Origin: Tissierella simiarum
Lineage (GTDB): Bacteria > Bacillota > Clostridia > Tissierellales > Tissierellaceae
DNA length: 64,000 nucleotides
Direction of reading: 5' to 3'
Assembly: GCF_018917865.1 (NCBI RefSeq)
Contig: NZ_JAHLPM010000007.1
Span: 1 to 64,000, forward strand
Under the pieces are notes generated by a model. It was not told where the DNA came from and searched no databases. It saw only the letters and a program-made list of their open reading frames with translations. The position numbers and the translations under genes are program-made. This document shows, piece by piece, positions 36,381-46,200 of the stretch (its first letter is position 1; the number at the start of each line of letters is the position of its first letter).

Positions 36381-37285
36381 ATTTGTTCCCCCTGTCCTAA
36401 TATTTCAGGATGTAATAGACCATTATATTGATGGTCCGTTGATAACTTTTCATTATATATTCCTACAATTATATCTTTATTTATTTCTTTCCTTCCATCT
36501 TTAAAAGAAATAACAACATAATCAGGTTTAAAACCAATTATCATTCCATTCGTGTTTCCAATGGATTTATAAGGAATGAGTCTTAACACCATTTTATCTT
36601 TGACCTCATCCATTATTTTTCCCATATGTTCTAAATCTTTATCTCTATTATTCATATACATTTCAATAACATTTGAGGGTAATATGTAGTCTAAAGCTTC
36701 AAATTCGGCAATTATAACTGGTGTCTTAGTTATTGGTTCTTTTAAAGAATTACCTGTATCAATTAGAGCTGTAAAGTATGCTTTCTTTTGATTCAGTGCT
36801 ACTGTTACTTTAGTTAAATAATTTTCTTTATTTACTTTAACAAAGTAGTACTTCAGTATATTCTTAATAAGAATTGTTGCTACGACTATTCCTAGTATTA
36901 AATATTTTACTGGAAATCCCTTTATATTCAATTTGAATATAGAATTCGGAGTATTATTTGATATAAAATAAATACCAATACTAGCTCCAGCAAAAATAAA
37001 AGAGACAACATAAAAAGCAGATATCTGTTTTAAAAATAGATTAAGTCGATTTGGATTAAAAGCTAATATAATAATCAAGATAGATAAACAAAATTTAATA
37101 GAAAACTTAGTCATAAATTGCAGTGATGGGAAAAAAAAGACTAAAGTATAAATAGAACCAACAATAGCAGCTAATAACATTCTTAATCTAGTAGTTTTCG
37201 TTCTCGTTATGCTTTTCGCAACATATAATATAATATAGTTAATAATTGCATTTTCTATTAATAGGTATTCTGCAAATATGTACAA
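36377..37285 (-). CDS. spoIIGA: Sigma-E processing peptidase SpoIIGA
   Basis: SpoIIGA is a septal membrane aspartic protease that cleaves pro-sigma-E after a signal from the forespore. The 302-residue protein has five predicted membrane helices in residues 1-150 and a soluble protease half with the active-site motif LIDTGNSL (about residue 180). The start codon is TTG with a strong AAAGGAGGT eight bases ahead. It is the first gene of the spoIIG operon and overlaps sigE by four bases. A promoter with unusual spacing lies upstream. Confidence 0.95.
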   Translation of the reverse strand: MYIFAEYLLIENAIINYIILYVAKSITRTKTTRLRMLLAAIVGSIYTLVFFFPSLQFMTKFSIKFCLSILIIILAFNPNRLNLFLKQISAFYVVSFIFAGASIGIYFISNNTPNSIFKLNIKGFPVKYLILGIVVATILIKNILKYYFVKVNKENYLTKVTVALNQKKAYFTALIDTGNSLKEPITKTPVIIAEFEALDYILPSNVIEMYMNNRDKDLEHMGKIMDEVKDKMVLRLIPYKSIGNTNGMIIGFKPDYVVISFKDGRKEINKDIIVGIYNEKLSTDHQYNGLLHPEILGQGEQI

Positions 37286-37348
37286 AAGAATACCTCCTTT
37301 ATAAATATTATACTAGAAGCTTATTCAAATAATTATTACTTTATGTAT

Positions 37349-37381
37349 ATTATAAATTATTTTTTATAAAAAATTTGTCAA
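37349..37381 (-). promoter_or_regulatory. spoIIG-type promoter with long spacer and possible Spo0A box
   Basis: Minus strand TTGACA and TATAAT are separated by 21 bases, longer than the usual 17 and reminiscent of the Bacillus spoIIG promoter, which has a 22-base spacer and needs Spo0A. The plus-strand sequence TTTGTCAAT overlapping the -35 matches the 0A box TTTGTCRAA in all but the last base. Confidence 0.55.
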
Positions 37382-37394
37382 TATTTAATTATTA

Positions 37395-37429
37395 AAAAAA
37401 ACGTATCTCTTCAATAAGATACGTTTTTT
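37395..37429 (-). terminator. Intrinsic terminator of ftsZ
   Basis: AAAAAACGTATCT pairs with AGATACGTTTTTT on the minus strand, 13 bases after the ftsZ stop, with a T run. Confidence 0.92.
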
Positions 37430-37441
37430 GACCATTCTCTC

Positions 37442-38542
37442 TTAATTATTTTTATCTCTTCTTCTAAGGAATATAGGAATATCTAAATCTTCAACCTCAG
37501 ATTTACTAGCTGCTACTTCTTCTTCTCCTTCTTTTTGTTGAGAATCAAGACCAGCTTTTAGACTTTTAGTTTTGGGATTATCTGCCTTTTCTATGTCAAA
37601 GCCTGTCGCAATAACAGTTATTTTTATTTCATCTTTCAGACTTTCATCAATTCCTGCTCCAAAAATAATATTTGCGTCTTGATCAACTGATTGTCTTATT
37701 AAATCAGCAGCTTCATTAACTTCAAAAATTCCTAAATCTGCTCCACCAGTAATATTTAAAAGAACAGCTTTTGCCCCTTCAATTGATGTTTCTAACAATG
37801 GACTTTTTACAGCTTGTTTGGCAGCTTCTGTAGCTCTATTATCACCAGAAGATTGTCCTATACCCATATGAGCTATCCCTCTATCATGCATAATAGTTTT
37901 TACGTCAGCAAAGTCTAAGTTAATTAAATTTGGTACAGCTATTAAGTCTGATATACCTTGAATTCCTTGTTTCAACACTTCATCAGCCATTATAAATGCC
38001 TCTACCATTGTAGTCTTCTTTTCAGCTACTTGGAGAAGTCTATCATTTGGAATTGTAACCAAAGTATCTACTTTATTCTTTAATTCTTCAATTCCTCTTT
38101 CAGCATGAACTAATCTTCTTTTTCCTTCAAAAGTAAAAGGTTTAGTTACAACTCCTACAGTCAGTATACCTAGTTCCTTTGCAATTTCAGCTACTACAGG
38201 GGCAGCACCAGTACCTGTTCCTCCCCCCATTCCAGCAGTTATAAAGATCATATCAGCACCTTTAATAGCATCCATTATTTCACTTCTATTTTCTTCTGCA
38301 GCCTTAGCACCAATATCTGGGTTTGCACCAGCTCCCAAACCTCTAGTAATCTTTTCTCCAATTTGAAGTTTAATTTCTGCTCTTGATGAATATAAAGCTT
38401 GTCTATCTGTGTTTAAAGCGATAAAGTCAATACCTCTTACTCCACAGTCAACCATTCTATTTACAGCATTGTTTCCTCCACCACCTACACCTACAACCTT
38501 TATCCTTGCAAATTGTTCCACATCCACATCAAAATCAAACAC
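37442..38542 (-). CDS. ftsZ: Cell division protein FtsZ
   Basis: FtsZ is the tubulin-like GTPase that forms the division ring. In the 366-residue protein the nucleotide loops are [15 protein letters not shown] and the tubulin signature [13 protein letters not shown] (about residue 105). The T7 region is [12 protein letters not shown]. The extreme C-terminus [14 protein letters not shown] is the conserved tail bound by FtsA, SepF and ZapA-type partners, after a variable linker rich in Ser, Glu and Lys. The gene closes the dcw cluster, separated from spoIIGA by a terminator. Confidence 0.98.
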   Translation of the reverse strand: MFDFDVDVEQFARIKVVGVGGGGNNAVNRMVDCGVRGIDFIALNTDRQALYSSRAEIKLQIGEKITRGLGAGANPDIGAKAAEENRSEIMDAIKGADMIFITAGMGGGTGTGAAPVVAEIAKELGILTVGVVTKPFTFEGKRRLVHAERGIEELKNKVDTLVTIPNDRLLQVAEKKTTMVEAFIMADEVLKQGIQGISDLIAVPNLINLDFADVKTIMHDRGIAHMGIGQSSGDNRATEAAKQAVKSPLLETSIEGAKAVLLNITGGADLGIFEVNEAADLIRQSVDQDANIIFGAGIDESLKDEIKITVIATGFDIEKADNPKTKSLKAGLDSQQKEGEEEVAASKSEVEDLDIPIFLRRRDKNN

Positions 38543-38595
38543 TTTTTTAAACCCCCTTATCTTATTGTAGCTAAAGCTATAATTTTTAAATTAAT

Positions 38596-38967
38596 TTAGT
38601 TTAAATCTAATTCATCTTTCTTTGTTCTTTTTTTAAATAATAATAATCGTCTAATAGCTGCAAAATTTTCAAATAATCTGCCACCAAAAGTAAATATAGC
38701 TGCATAGTATAAAGGAACTCCTAACCTATCTCCTATGTATGCTAAAAATGCAGCTAAAATTGCATTTCCAAAAAAACCTGATATAAATATATTAATATCA
38801 AAGTTCTTTTCTAAATTAGCTTTTATTCCACCAAACACCGAGTCTAAACATGCTAAAATTGCCACAGAAATATACAACGAATAAGTTGTATTATAAGTAA
38901 ATGGTAGTAAAAAACCTATTATAGCACCAATTAAAATTCCCATAAGTGCAAAAAACAATTTAATCAC
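38596..38967 (-). CDS. Small basic family membrane protein (Sbp, DUF1290)
   Basis: The 123-residue protein has three to four hydrophobic segments (about 1-25, 30-48, 60-80, 85-105) and the family's LACLDSVFGGIKANLEKNFD and IFISGFFGNAILAAFL motifs. Sbp proteins are encoded beside DUF881 genes and ftsZ in many Gram-positive genomes; their role in division is inferred from this linkage. It overlaps the upstream DUF881 gene by eight bases, so they are coexpressed. Confidence 0.9.
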   Translation of the reverse strand: MIKLFFALMGILIGAIIGFLLPFTYNTTYSLYISVAILACLDSVFGGIKANLEKNFDINIFISGFFGNAILAAFLAYIGDRLGVPLYYAAIFTFGGRLFENFAAIRRLLLFKKRTKKDELDLN

Positions 38968-39691
38968 CCTCTCCTAGTGGTTTAGCATACTTAAAGTTAA
39001 ATCTTCCTGAATATTCAGGAATTAAAATCTTGTCTTCCAGTGTAGATTCAATTCCTATTTGATAAACATTCTTCAGTGTATCGCCATAAGTACCAGGTGC
39101 ATTTATTGAAGCATTTAATAGTTTAGGATCTCCTATTGCTTTTATTATAAAAGGTGTTCCTAGACTTTTTCCATTAACTTTAATTATTGGACCACCACAC
39201 TTAATTTCAGATATTGATAAAACTCTTTGTCCATTAATACTAATAGCTTCAGCTCCAGCTACGGTTAAATCATTTAATATATTTAATATATCCACATCAT
39301 GAATTACATCATAGTTAATATTCATACCTATCACTTGATTTTCTGCATTATCATACATTTTTATAATTATGCCTGGTCCTTCGAGAGCCGTATGTCCTGA
39401 TTTAATCTTATTGCTTTTAAGTTCTTGTGATAAAATATCTATTATACTATCATCACCTTTAGCAATATTCTCTAACATTTTTAATTCGTCTTCCTTAACT
39501 TTAATCATTTCTTTCATATTAGTAACTTCATCATTGACCATGTTTATTTCATTTTTAGCAACTTGAATAGATCTTAAAGTAACTGGGGCATAACTCTCAA
39601 CTTTTAACTTCATTTGAGTAGACATAATCACCCCAATTAATATACTAAACAACATTAATATGATTTTTGGATTTTTACTTTTCATTTGCAT
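38960..39691 (-). CDS. DUF881 family membrane-anchored protein, second of two
   Basis: The 243-residue protein has one N-terminal membrane helix (about 8-25), a coiled coil (about 40-75, NEINMVNDEVTNMKEMIKVK) and a DUF881 domain (about 85-240; HTALEGPGIIIKMYDN, AEAISINGQRV, IKAIGDPKLLNA). The bulk is predicted outside the membrane. It is a tandem paralogue of the next upstream gene, with a 10-base gap. A structural role in division or wall assembly is inferred only from position. Confidence 0.9.
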   Translation of the reverse strand: MQMKSKNPKIILMLFSILIGVIMSTQMKLKVESYAPVTLRSIQVAKNEINMVNDEVTNMKEMIKVKEDELKMLENIAKGDDSIIDILSQELKSNKIKSGHTALEGPGIIIKMYDNAENQVIGMNINYDVIHDVDILNILNDLTVAGAEAISINGQRVLSISEIKCGGPIIKVNGKSLGTPFIIKAIGDPKLLNASINAPGTYGDTLKNVYQIGIESTLEDKILIPEYSGRFNFKYAKPLGEGD

Positions 39692-39701
39692 CCCTCATAT
39701 T

Positions 39702-40433
39702 TTAATTAGCACCATCTTCCATTGGCTTAGAATATATAAATTCTTTAATCTTTCTGTATTTTGGTATTACTATTTTCTTTTCTTGATTTATATGAATAAT
39801 ATAATCATAGTTTTCTAATTGCCAGACTATACCACCTTTAAATGCTAAAGCCGATTCTAATGTACTCGGATCTCCTATTGCTTTAATGACTATAGGTGAA
39901 TTTGTAGATACACCATTAATCTCGATATGATCTCCTGCCCTAACGATTTCTGTATAAGAAGTATATCTTTGATCATTTATTGATATAGCTTCTGCCTCAG
40001 CTGCATTTAAAATACTGACTATCTGAAGTATTATATCAAGTTCATCAACTATAGGGCTATATTGTTCACCAAATTGTAAATCTATTGGTGGATCATTGAT
40101 CTCTAAAGTAATTCCTGGACCTTCTAAATCCACATATCCAGCTAGCATCCTATACTTTAAAGTATCCTTATAAAGGTTCTCGGCATATACATTTTTATCT
40201 GCTTCTCCTTTTTCGTATTGCTTAATCTTAGTCTCTAATTCTTCAAGTCTTTTTAACTGTAAGTCCCTTTCTCCTTGTATCTTCTTTAATTCCACTGCCA
40301 ACTGTTGAGCTCTCTGAGTAGGAAGTACCCCTTCGCCTACAGTCTTATTTATGGTTTTAAATTGAATGGATAAAATAAGACCAAGAAAAATTGAAACTAG
40401 GGCTAACGCCATTTGCTCCTTTAAATTTTTCAT
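39702..40433 (-). CDS. DUF881 family membrane-anchored protein, first of two
   Basis: The 243-residue paralogue of the neighbouring DUF881 protein has a membrane helix (about 6-24), a coiled coil (about 35-75, RAQQLAVELKKIQGERDLQL) and a DUF881 domain (VDLEGPGITLEINDPP, AEAISINDQRYTSYTEIV, IKAIGDPSTLESAL). The ATG at 40433 is preferred because AGGGGGAT precedes it; an upstream in-frame ATG would overlap ftsQ by 32 bases without a site. The pair probably arose by duplication and has diverged strongly. Confidence 0.9.
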   Translation of the reverse strand: MKNLKEQMALALVSIFLGLILSIQFKTINKTVGEGVLPTQRAQQLAVELKKIQGERDLQLKRLEELETKIKQYEKGEADKNVYAENLYKDTLKYRMLAGYVDLEGPGITLEINDPPIDLQFGEQYSPIVDELDIILQIVSILNAAEAEAISINDQRYTSYTEIVRAGDHIEINGVSTNSPIVIKAIGDPSTLESALAFKGGIVWQLENYDYIIHINQEKKIVIPKYRKIKEFIYSKPMEDGAN

Positions 40434-40446
40434 ACTAATCCCCCTA

Positions 40447-41196
40447 TTAATTATCTGTAATAATAATTGGGTTTTCACCTTTATTCATTAATATCATCTT
40501 ACAAGAAATTTCCTTTTCTTCAATATCCTTTAATATTTTTGATAGGAAACTTAATTTATATTTTACATTATCTATGCCACCAAAGGCAACACTAATACCA
40601 TTATTTAATGTAATATTAATATTGTTATTATCTGTCATGTCAATTGTTTCTATTTCGGGTAATATTTTCAATGAATTGCTTACAGTTATCAGATCAATTA
40701 TTTCTTTATTTTCAATCTGAGAATAAATATTGTCACTAGGTTTTAAGTTATCTATATTTAATCCAACAATTATTGGTAATTTATCTTCGTTATTATTCTT
40801 AGCTTGTAATACGTAACCGTCTATGTCTATATATAAAAATGTGCTAATATTTTTAATCAGTGCAATTTCTTTACGTTCATCAACTTCAATAATGATAGTT
40901 TTCGGAAGTTTTCGTCTAATTTTTGCTTCTTTTATATATGGTAAATTTTTTAAAGCTTTTTCTCCAGTCCTTGTACTTACTTTAAATATGTTTTCCCCAG
41001 ATTTAATTAAAGAAGCATTAACTAAATTATCATAAGTCATTTTCTTATTACCTATAACTTTAATATTATTAATATTAAAAAATGTAGTTTTAAAAGCTAA
41101 CATGATTAATAATGAAAATATAAAAATTAATAAAACAAATCTAAAAAACATTTTTCTTCTTCTTAACTTTTTTTCGACTCGTGACCTTTTTTTCAT
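40447..41196 (-). CDS. ftsQ: Cell division protein FtsQ/DivIB
   Basis: The 249-residue bitopic division protein has a basic N-terminus (MKKRSRVEKKLRRRK), one membrane helix (about 20-40) and an extracytoplasmic POTRA domain (about 43-112; FNINNIKVIGNKKMTYDNL, then LPYIKEAKIRRKLPKTIIIE), followed by the FtsQ beta domain. It bridges FtsL/FtsB-type proteins and the septal synthase. The ATG at 41196 has GAGGTGG ahead; a start five codons upstream does not. Standard position in the dcw cluster after murA. Confidence 0.93.
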   Translation of the reverse strand: MKKRSRVEKKLRRRKMFFRFVLLIFIFSLLIMLAFKTTFFNINNIKVIGNKKMTYDNLVNASLIKSGENIFKVSTRTGEKALKNLPYIKEAKIRRKLPKTIIIEVDERKEIALIKNISTFLYIDIDGYVLQAKNNNEDKLPIIVGLNIDNLKPSDNIYSQIENKEIIDLITVSNSLKILPEIETIDMTDNNNINITLNNGISVAFGGIDNVKYKLSFLSKILKDIEEKEISCKMILMNKGENPIIITDN

Positions 41197-41246
41197 TAGA
41201 CGCCACCTCAACGCTTGTCCATACTAGTAACTAGCAGCAAAAGCTG

Positions 41247-42500
41247 CTAATCTATCTTCTTTATATCTGCTCCTATATCTTGCAAACTTAAATGTAAATT
41301 CTCATATCCTCTTTCGATGTGGTAAATATTCTCTACTTCTGTAGTACCTTTGGCTACTAATCCTGCTAAAACCAGAGCAGCTCCTCCTCTTAAATCTTTA
41401 GCCGTAGTTTTAGCTCCTGTTAATTCTTTAACGCCTTTAATTACAGCAACTTTTCCAAAAGTTTTTATTTTGGCCCCCATTCTAGCTAATTCTTCAGCAT
41501 GTTTAAACCTATTTTCAAAAATAGTTTCAGTTATAATACTGGTTCCACTAGCTATTGATAATAAGGCCATCATCTGTGCCTGCATATCTGTCGGAAACCC
41601 TGGGTAAGGTAAAGTCTGCAACATTTCAATAGAATTAATCTTTTTAGGTCCAACTACTTTTATAGAGTTATTATCATAATAAATTAGAGCTCCAGCTTCT
41701 TTCAACTTAGCGATTATGGCTTGTAAATGATCAATAATTACATTTTTTATGATAACCTCACCTTCTGTTATGGCTGCCGCAGCCATATAGGTCCCTGCTA
41801 CAATTCTATCAGGGATAATATTATGAGTAACATCATGAAGGTTCTTAACTCCTTCAATAGTAACGACACTAGTACCTGCTCCAGAAACTTTTGCACCAGC
41901 CTTGTTTAAATAATATTGTAAATCTATTATTTCTGGCTCCCTAGCTGCATTTCTTATAATAGTAGTTCCCTCTGCAGTTACTGCTGCCAATATGGTATTC
42001 TCTGTAGCACCTACACTAGGATAATCTAGCTGTATATCACATCCTTTCAATCCGTTAGTCTTGCAATGTAAAAATCCATGAGACTCTTCTATTTCTGCTC
42101 CTAATTCTTTTAAAGCTTTTAGATGTAAGTCGATTGGTCTCGGTCCTATTTCACATCCTCCTGGATAACTGACGATTACTTCTCCACACCGAGCTAGCAT
42201 AGCTCCCATTAAAATAATTGAAGATCTCATTTCTCTAACTAGCTCTTCTGGTATTTTTATTTGATTTATAGGTTTTGAATCAACCCAAATTATCTTATCT
42301 ATCCTTTCTACAGAACATCCTAGGGAAGTTAATATCTTTTCCATAATTTCAACATCTCTTAGGTCCGGAATATTTAATATTGTGCTCTTATTACCACTAA
42401 TAACTGTTGAAGCTAGTATTGGTAATACAGAATTTTTAGCACCAAAAACAGAAACTTCTCCCGATAATTTATTGCCACCATTTACAATAAATTTCCCCAT
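41247..42500 (-). CDS. murA: UDP-N-acetylglucosamine 1-carboxyvinyltransferase
   Basis: MurA performs the first committed step of peptidoglycan synthesis, adding enolpyruvate from PEP to UDP-GlcNAc. The 417-residue protein starts MGKFIVNGGNKLSGEVSV. The catalytic, fosfomycin-reactive Cys lies in YPGGCEIGPRPIDLHL (about residue 115), and FPTDMQAQMMALLSIA is the other conserved loop. GGAGGTG stands ahead of the ATG at 42500; the nine upstream in-frame codons belong to the leader. Firmicutes often have two paralogues; this is the copy in the dcw cluster. Confidence 0.96.
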   Translation of the reverse strand: MGKFIVNGGNKLSGEVSVFGAKNSVLPILASTVISGNKSTILNIPDLRDVEIMEKILTSLGCSVERIDKIIWVDSKPINQIKIPEELVREMRSSIILMGAMLARCGEVIVSYPGGCEIGPRPIDLHLKALKELGAEIEESHGFLHCKTNGLKGCDIQLDYPSVGATENTILAAVTAEGTTIIRNAAREPEIIDLQYYLNKAGAKVSGAGTSVVTIEGVKNLHDVTHNIIPDRIVAGTYMAAAAITEGEVIIKNVIIDHLQAIIAKLKEAGALIYYDNNSIKVVGPKKINSIEMLQTLPYPGFPTDMQAQMMALLSIASGTSIITETIFENRFKHAEELARMGAKIKTFGKVAVIKGVKELTGAKTTAKDLRGGAALVLAGLVAKGTTEVENIYHIERGYENLHLSLQDIGADIKKID

Positions 42501-42579
42501 TTTTTGCACCTCCAAAATATGCACCAACTCATGTATATATCATCATACTATGCATATTATAAGAGGGTGTGACAATTTT

Positions 42580-43695
42580 TTATTTCCCTGTTAATTCATC
42601 TATTAAATTAACAATTCTTTCTGCCGCATCTATTTTTCCCAACCTTTTACTATTAGCAGCCATATCGGATAATCTATTTTTGTCCTGTAGGACTTCGTTG
42701 ATTATATGACTTAGTTCCTTACCACTTAAATCATTCTCTAACATTACAATACTAGCCCCTTTTTCTTCAAAAGCTCTAGCATTATATTCTTGATGATTTT
42801 CCGCTGTATAACTTTTTGGAATTAATATACTTGGTACTCCAACTGCTGAAATTTCAGCTAAAGTTATGGCTCCTGAACTAGTTATAACTAAATCAGCTAA
42901 ATTTATACCTTTAGGTATATCATAAAAATAGGGTAAAACTCTTATGTTATTATTTAAAGAAATTCCTTCTTTAGAAAGTCTTTTCATAAAGTCATCATAG
43001 AATCTTTTTCCAGTAACATGAATTATTTGAATATCCTTATTTATAAATTCTTCTTTAATCATATAGTACATTGCTTCATTTAATTTCCTCTGCCCACCAC
43101 TGCCACCAAAGGATAATATAAAAGGAAGACTCTTGTTTATATTCAAAGCTTTATAAGCTTCTTCTTTATTAATCTTAAGAATTTCACTACGAATAGGATT
43201 CCCAGTATTTGTTACCCTATCTGGGTACTTAAAATACTTTTTTGATTCATCAAAAGTAACTGCTACTTTATTGACATACCTAGATAGTATTTTATTTGTA
43301 ACTCCAGGAAAAGCATTTTGTTCATGAATTAAAGTTGGAATTTCCCTCTTACTAGCCATATAAACTACAGGACCGCATACATATCCACCAGTTCCTATAA
43401 CTATATTGGGTTTAAAATCTCTAATAATTTTTTTGGCATCGTTTATTCCACATAATAATTCTTTAATTGCTATAAAAGCTTCCTTATTAATCTTTCTAGG
43501 CATTCCTTTGACTCTTATGGTTTTAAAAGCAAAACCTTCTTTAGGAACTAGTTCTTTCTCTAAACCTTTCTCTGTCCCTACATATAATATTTCTGCATTT
43601 TTATGTCTTTTTTTAATCTCATTAGCAATTGCTAATGCAGGATAAATATGTCCGCCAGTTCCTCCGCCTGTAATTAGATATTTCACAATCTTCAA
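42580..43695 (-). CDS. murG: UDP-GlcNAc--lipid I N-acetylglucosaminyltransferase
   Basis: MurG converts lipid I to lipid II on the inner face of the membrane. The 371-residue GT-B enzyme shows ITGGGTGGHIYPALAIA at the N-terminus (donor loop 1), GTGGYVCGPVVYMAS, LSFGGSGGQRKLNEA and the UDP-binding SGAITLAEISAVGVPSILIP. Length is normal. It overlaps the end of ftsW by four bases and is followed by murA after 79 bases. Confidence 0.96.
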   Translation of the reverse strand: MKIVKYLITGGGTGGHIYPALAIANEIKKRHKNAEILYVGTEKGLEKELVPKEGFAFKTIRVKGMPRKINKEAFIAIKELLCGINDAKKIIRDFKPNIVIGTGGYVCGPVVYMASKREIPTLIHEQNAFPGVTNKILSRYVNKVAVTFDESKKYFKYPDRVTNTGNPIRSEILKINKEEAYKALNINKSLPFILSFGGSGGQRKLNEAMYYMIKEEFINKDIQIIHVTGKRFYDDFMKRLSKEGISLNNNIRVLPYFYDIPKGINLADLVITSSGAITLAEISAVGVPSILIPKSYTAENHQEYNARAFEEKGASIVMLENDLSGKELSHIINEVLQDKNRLSDMAANSKRLGKIDAAERIVNLIDELTGK

Positions 43696-44819
43696 CTCCT
43701 ATCTAAATCTGTATGTCTTGAAATATTAAGTAGTATGCCTATAGCAGACATATAAAACATTAAAGATGTACCACCATAACTCACAAATGGTAAAGTTATA
43801 CCTGTAGTAGGTATAGAAGAAGTAACTACAGCAATATGGATTAAAGATTGTATTGCAACTAAAGAAACTATTCCTGTAGCCAACAAACATCCGAATAAAT
43901 CATCTATATTAAGAGCTATTCTAATTCCCCTCCATACTAAAAGTAGAAACAACATGATTACTGTAAGAGAACCTAAAAATCCTAATTCTTCACCTATAAT
44001 AGAAAAAATGAAATCATTATAAGGCTCTGGTATATAAAAAAACTTTTGTCTACTCTTACCTAATCCCAAACCAAACAATCCTCCTGAGCCTAGAGCGTAT
44101 AAAGATTGAACAGCTTGCCACCCTTCATCAAGTTTATTAGCAAAAGGATCTAAAAATGCAGTGATACGTCTTCTCCTGTAAGCATGCTCTTCTCCTGTAA
44201 TAGCCTTTATTAGCAGTAAAAAAGCAGCAATTATTAAACTAAATAAATGTGACATTTTCATTCCTGCTATAAAAAACATGCACATCAACGTACCAGCTAA
44301 AGTTATAGTAGTTCCTAAATCTTTCTGTATATATATTAAGCCACAAGAGAAACCAATAATGATCAAAGCTGGTATTGTTCCTTTTTTTAAGGTTGCTATA
44401 TCATCTTTCTTTTTAGCAAGAAAGGATGCAAAGAATATTATAGATCCTATTTTTATAGCATCTGATGGCATAAAAGTAGTAAAACCTAAGTTAATCCATC
44501 TTCTAGCACCTTTTAAAGACACTCCTAAAGGTGAAAATATTAGTAGACCCGAAAGAGCCGACAAACCGTAAATAAGACGTGACATCTTATTTAGCACCCT
44601 ATAATCAAAATTCATAAAAAACAGAAGACCTACTAATCCAATAGCTGAAGCTATCAATTGTTTTCTTAAAAAAAAGTATCCATTATTAAAATCTTTCATA
44701 CCTTCAGGCCAACTAGAACTAAAGACCATGATTATACCTATAAACACAAGGAGTATAGTTGCTAAAAGCAGAGTAAAATCAACAGCCTTCTTCTTAGCAA
44801 CAGCTTTTTTTCTAGCCAT
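43692..44819 (-). CDS. FtsW/SpoVE-type lipid II polymerase (SEDS family)
   Basis: SEDS glycosyltransferases polymerise lipid II together with a class B PBP. The 375-residue protein has about ten membrane helices. The conserved Asp-containing loop is in AFLDPFANKLDEGWQAVQSL, followed by GSGGLFGLGLGKSRQKF and IPEPYNDFIFSIIGEELG. The C-terminal LPFVSYGGTSLM is the family signature. Being in the dcw cluster it is FtsW or its sporulation version SpoVE; sequence alone does not separate them. The likely partner is the SpoVD/FtsI-type PBP at 48.7-50.9 kb. Confidence 0.93.
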   Translation of the reverse strand: MARKKAVAKKKAVDFTLLLATILLVFIGIIMVFSSSWPEGMKDFNNGYFFLRKQLIASAIGLVGLLFFMNFDYRVLNKMSRLIYGLSALSGLLIFSPLGVSLKGARRWINLGFTTFMPSDAIKIGSIIFFASFLAKKKDDIATLKKGTIPALIIIGFSCGLIYIQKDLGTTITLAGTLMCMFFIAGMKMSHLFSLIIAAFLLLIKAITGEEHAYRRRRITAFLDPFANKLDEGWQAVQSLYALGSGGLFGLGLGKSRQKFFYIPEPYNDFIFSIIGEELGFLGSLTVIMLFLLLVWRGIRIALNIDDLFGCLLATGIVSLVAIQSLIHIAVVTSSIPTTGITLPFVSYGGTSLMFYMSAIGILLNISRHTDLDRS

Positions 44820-44820
44820 C

Positions 44821-46182
44821 TTATTCCTCCTTTAAGCTATAAACAACTTTTTTAAAATCCTTTCCTCTATCCTCAAAGCTTTTATACATATCCCAGCTTG
44901 CACAAGCTGGTGATAAAAGTACATTATCTCCTTTGTCCCCTAGTTCATAACTTAGATTTACTGCTTCTTCCATACTTTCTACTGTAAATATATTTTTGTA
45001 ACCTTTATCTAGGGCAGAAGATTTAATTTTTTCCTTGGTTTGACCTAATAAAATTAAAGCTTTTACTTTACCGTTAAAAGAAGAAATATATTCACCAAAA
45101 TCGGAACCTTTGTCAAGTCCACCAGCGATTAGTATAATAGGGCTATTTATAGCTTCTATAGCTTTAATACTAGCATCAGGATTGGTTCCTTTAGAATCAT
45201 TATAGAAATTTATCCCATCTATGGATGAAACAAATTCTATTCTGTGTTCCACACCAGGAAAAGTTCTTAACACTTCTGCCATGATTTCAACATCTAATCC
45301 CATTATCCATCCTATCCCTATACTACCTAAAGCATTTTCTAAATTATGTTTTCCCAACATTTTTATATCTTTATAAGGTAGTACTTTGGTGATTTTCTCT
45401 TCATCTTTAATAACAATATATTCATCTTCAATATAAACGCCTTTATCTAAAATATTATTAACACTAAACCAGATAACATTAGAATTAATTTCATCACCCA
45501 TATTTCTAAGAGTAATATCATCATAGTTAAGAACTACAAAATCACTTTCATCTTGGTTTTTAAATATCTTTTTCTTAGCATCTACGTAATTTTCAATGGA
45601 ACCATGCCAATTTAAATGGTCAGGTGTAATGTTTATAATTAAGCTTACTTTAGGTTTAAATTGTATAGTATTATCTAATTGAAAACTGCTAACTTCTATA
45701 ACAAAAACATCTTCTTCTTTAGCATTAACCATATCCCATAAAATCCCTACACCAATATTTCCAGCCACGTGGGTATTAAAATTAGCTTTATTAAAAAATT
45801 TTCCTACTAAAGTTGTAGTAGTTGTCTTGCCATTTGTTCCAGTAATGGCGATTATATTCTTAGTAGGGGAAACTCTATAAGCTAACTCTATATCTGTAAT
45901 AACTTCTATATTTTTGCTTTTAGCTTTTTTTATTATATTAGCAGTTGGGGGAATCCCTGGACTTTTAATTATTAAGTCTATTCCCTCTAAGGGTACATCA
46001 TTAGTATTTAAGTATTTATCTAGATCAATATCTTTAATCTGAGTTAAAAAGTCTTTTAATTCTTCTTCAGATTTTGAATCGCTTATTATAAGTTTTGATC
46101 CTAATTTATTAAGAGCTTTTACTGTTGAAACTCCACTAATCCCCAGCCCTAGTATTAAGACTCTCTTATCCTTTAAGTACAT
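44821..46182 (-). CDS. murD: UDP-N-acetylmuramoylalanine--D-glutamate ligase
   Basis: MurD adds D-glutamate to UDP-MurNAc-L-Ala using ATP. The 453-residue Mur ligase has a Rossmann-like N-domain (VLILGLGISGVSTVKAL), the ATP loop ITGTNGKTTTTTLVGKF (about residue 113), HLNWHGSIENYVDAKKKIF, and the C-domain motif FYNDSKGTNPDASIKAI. Normal length and position. It abuts ftsW with a single-base gap. Confidence 0.97.
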   Translation of the reverse strand: MYLKDKRVLILGLGISGVSTVKALNKLGSKLIISDSKSEEELKDFLTQIKDIDLDKYLNTNDVPLEGIDLIIKSPGIPPTANIIKKAKSKNIEVITDIELAYRVSPTKNIIAITGTNGKTTTTTLVGKFFNKANFNTHVAGNIGVGILWDMVNAKEEDVFVIEVSSFQLDNTIQFKPKVSLIINITPDHLNWHGSIENYVDAKKKIFKNQDESDFVVLNYDDITLRNMGDEINSNVIWFSVNNILDKGVYIEDEYIVIKDEEKITKVLPYKDIKMLGKHNLENALGSIGIGWIMGLDVEIMAEVLRTFPGVEHRIEFVSSIDGINFYNDSKGTNPDASIKAIEAINSPIILIAGGLDKGSDFGEYISSFNGKVKALILLGQTKEKIKSSALDKGYKNIFTVESMEEAVNLSYELGDKGDNVLLSPACASWDMYKSFEDRGKDFKKVVYSLKEE

Positions 46183-46200
46183 AAAACCACCTTACTTTCA

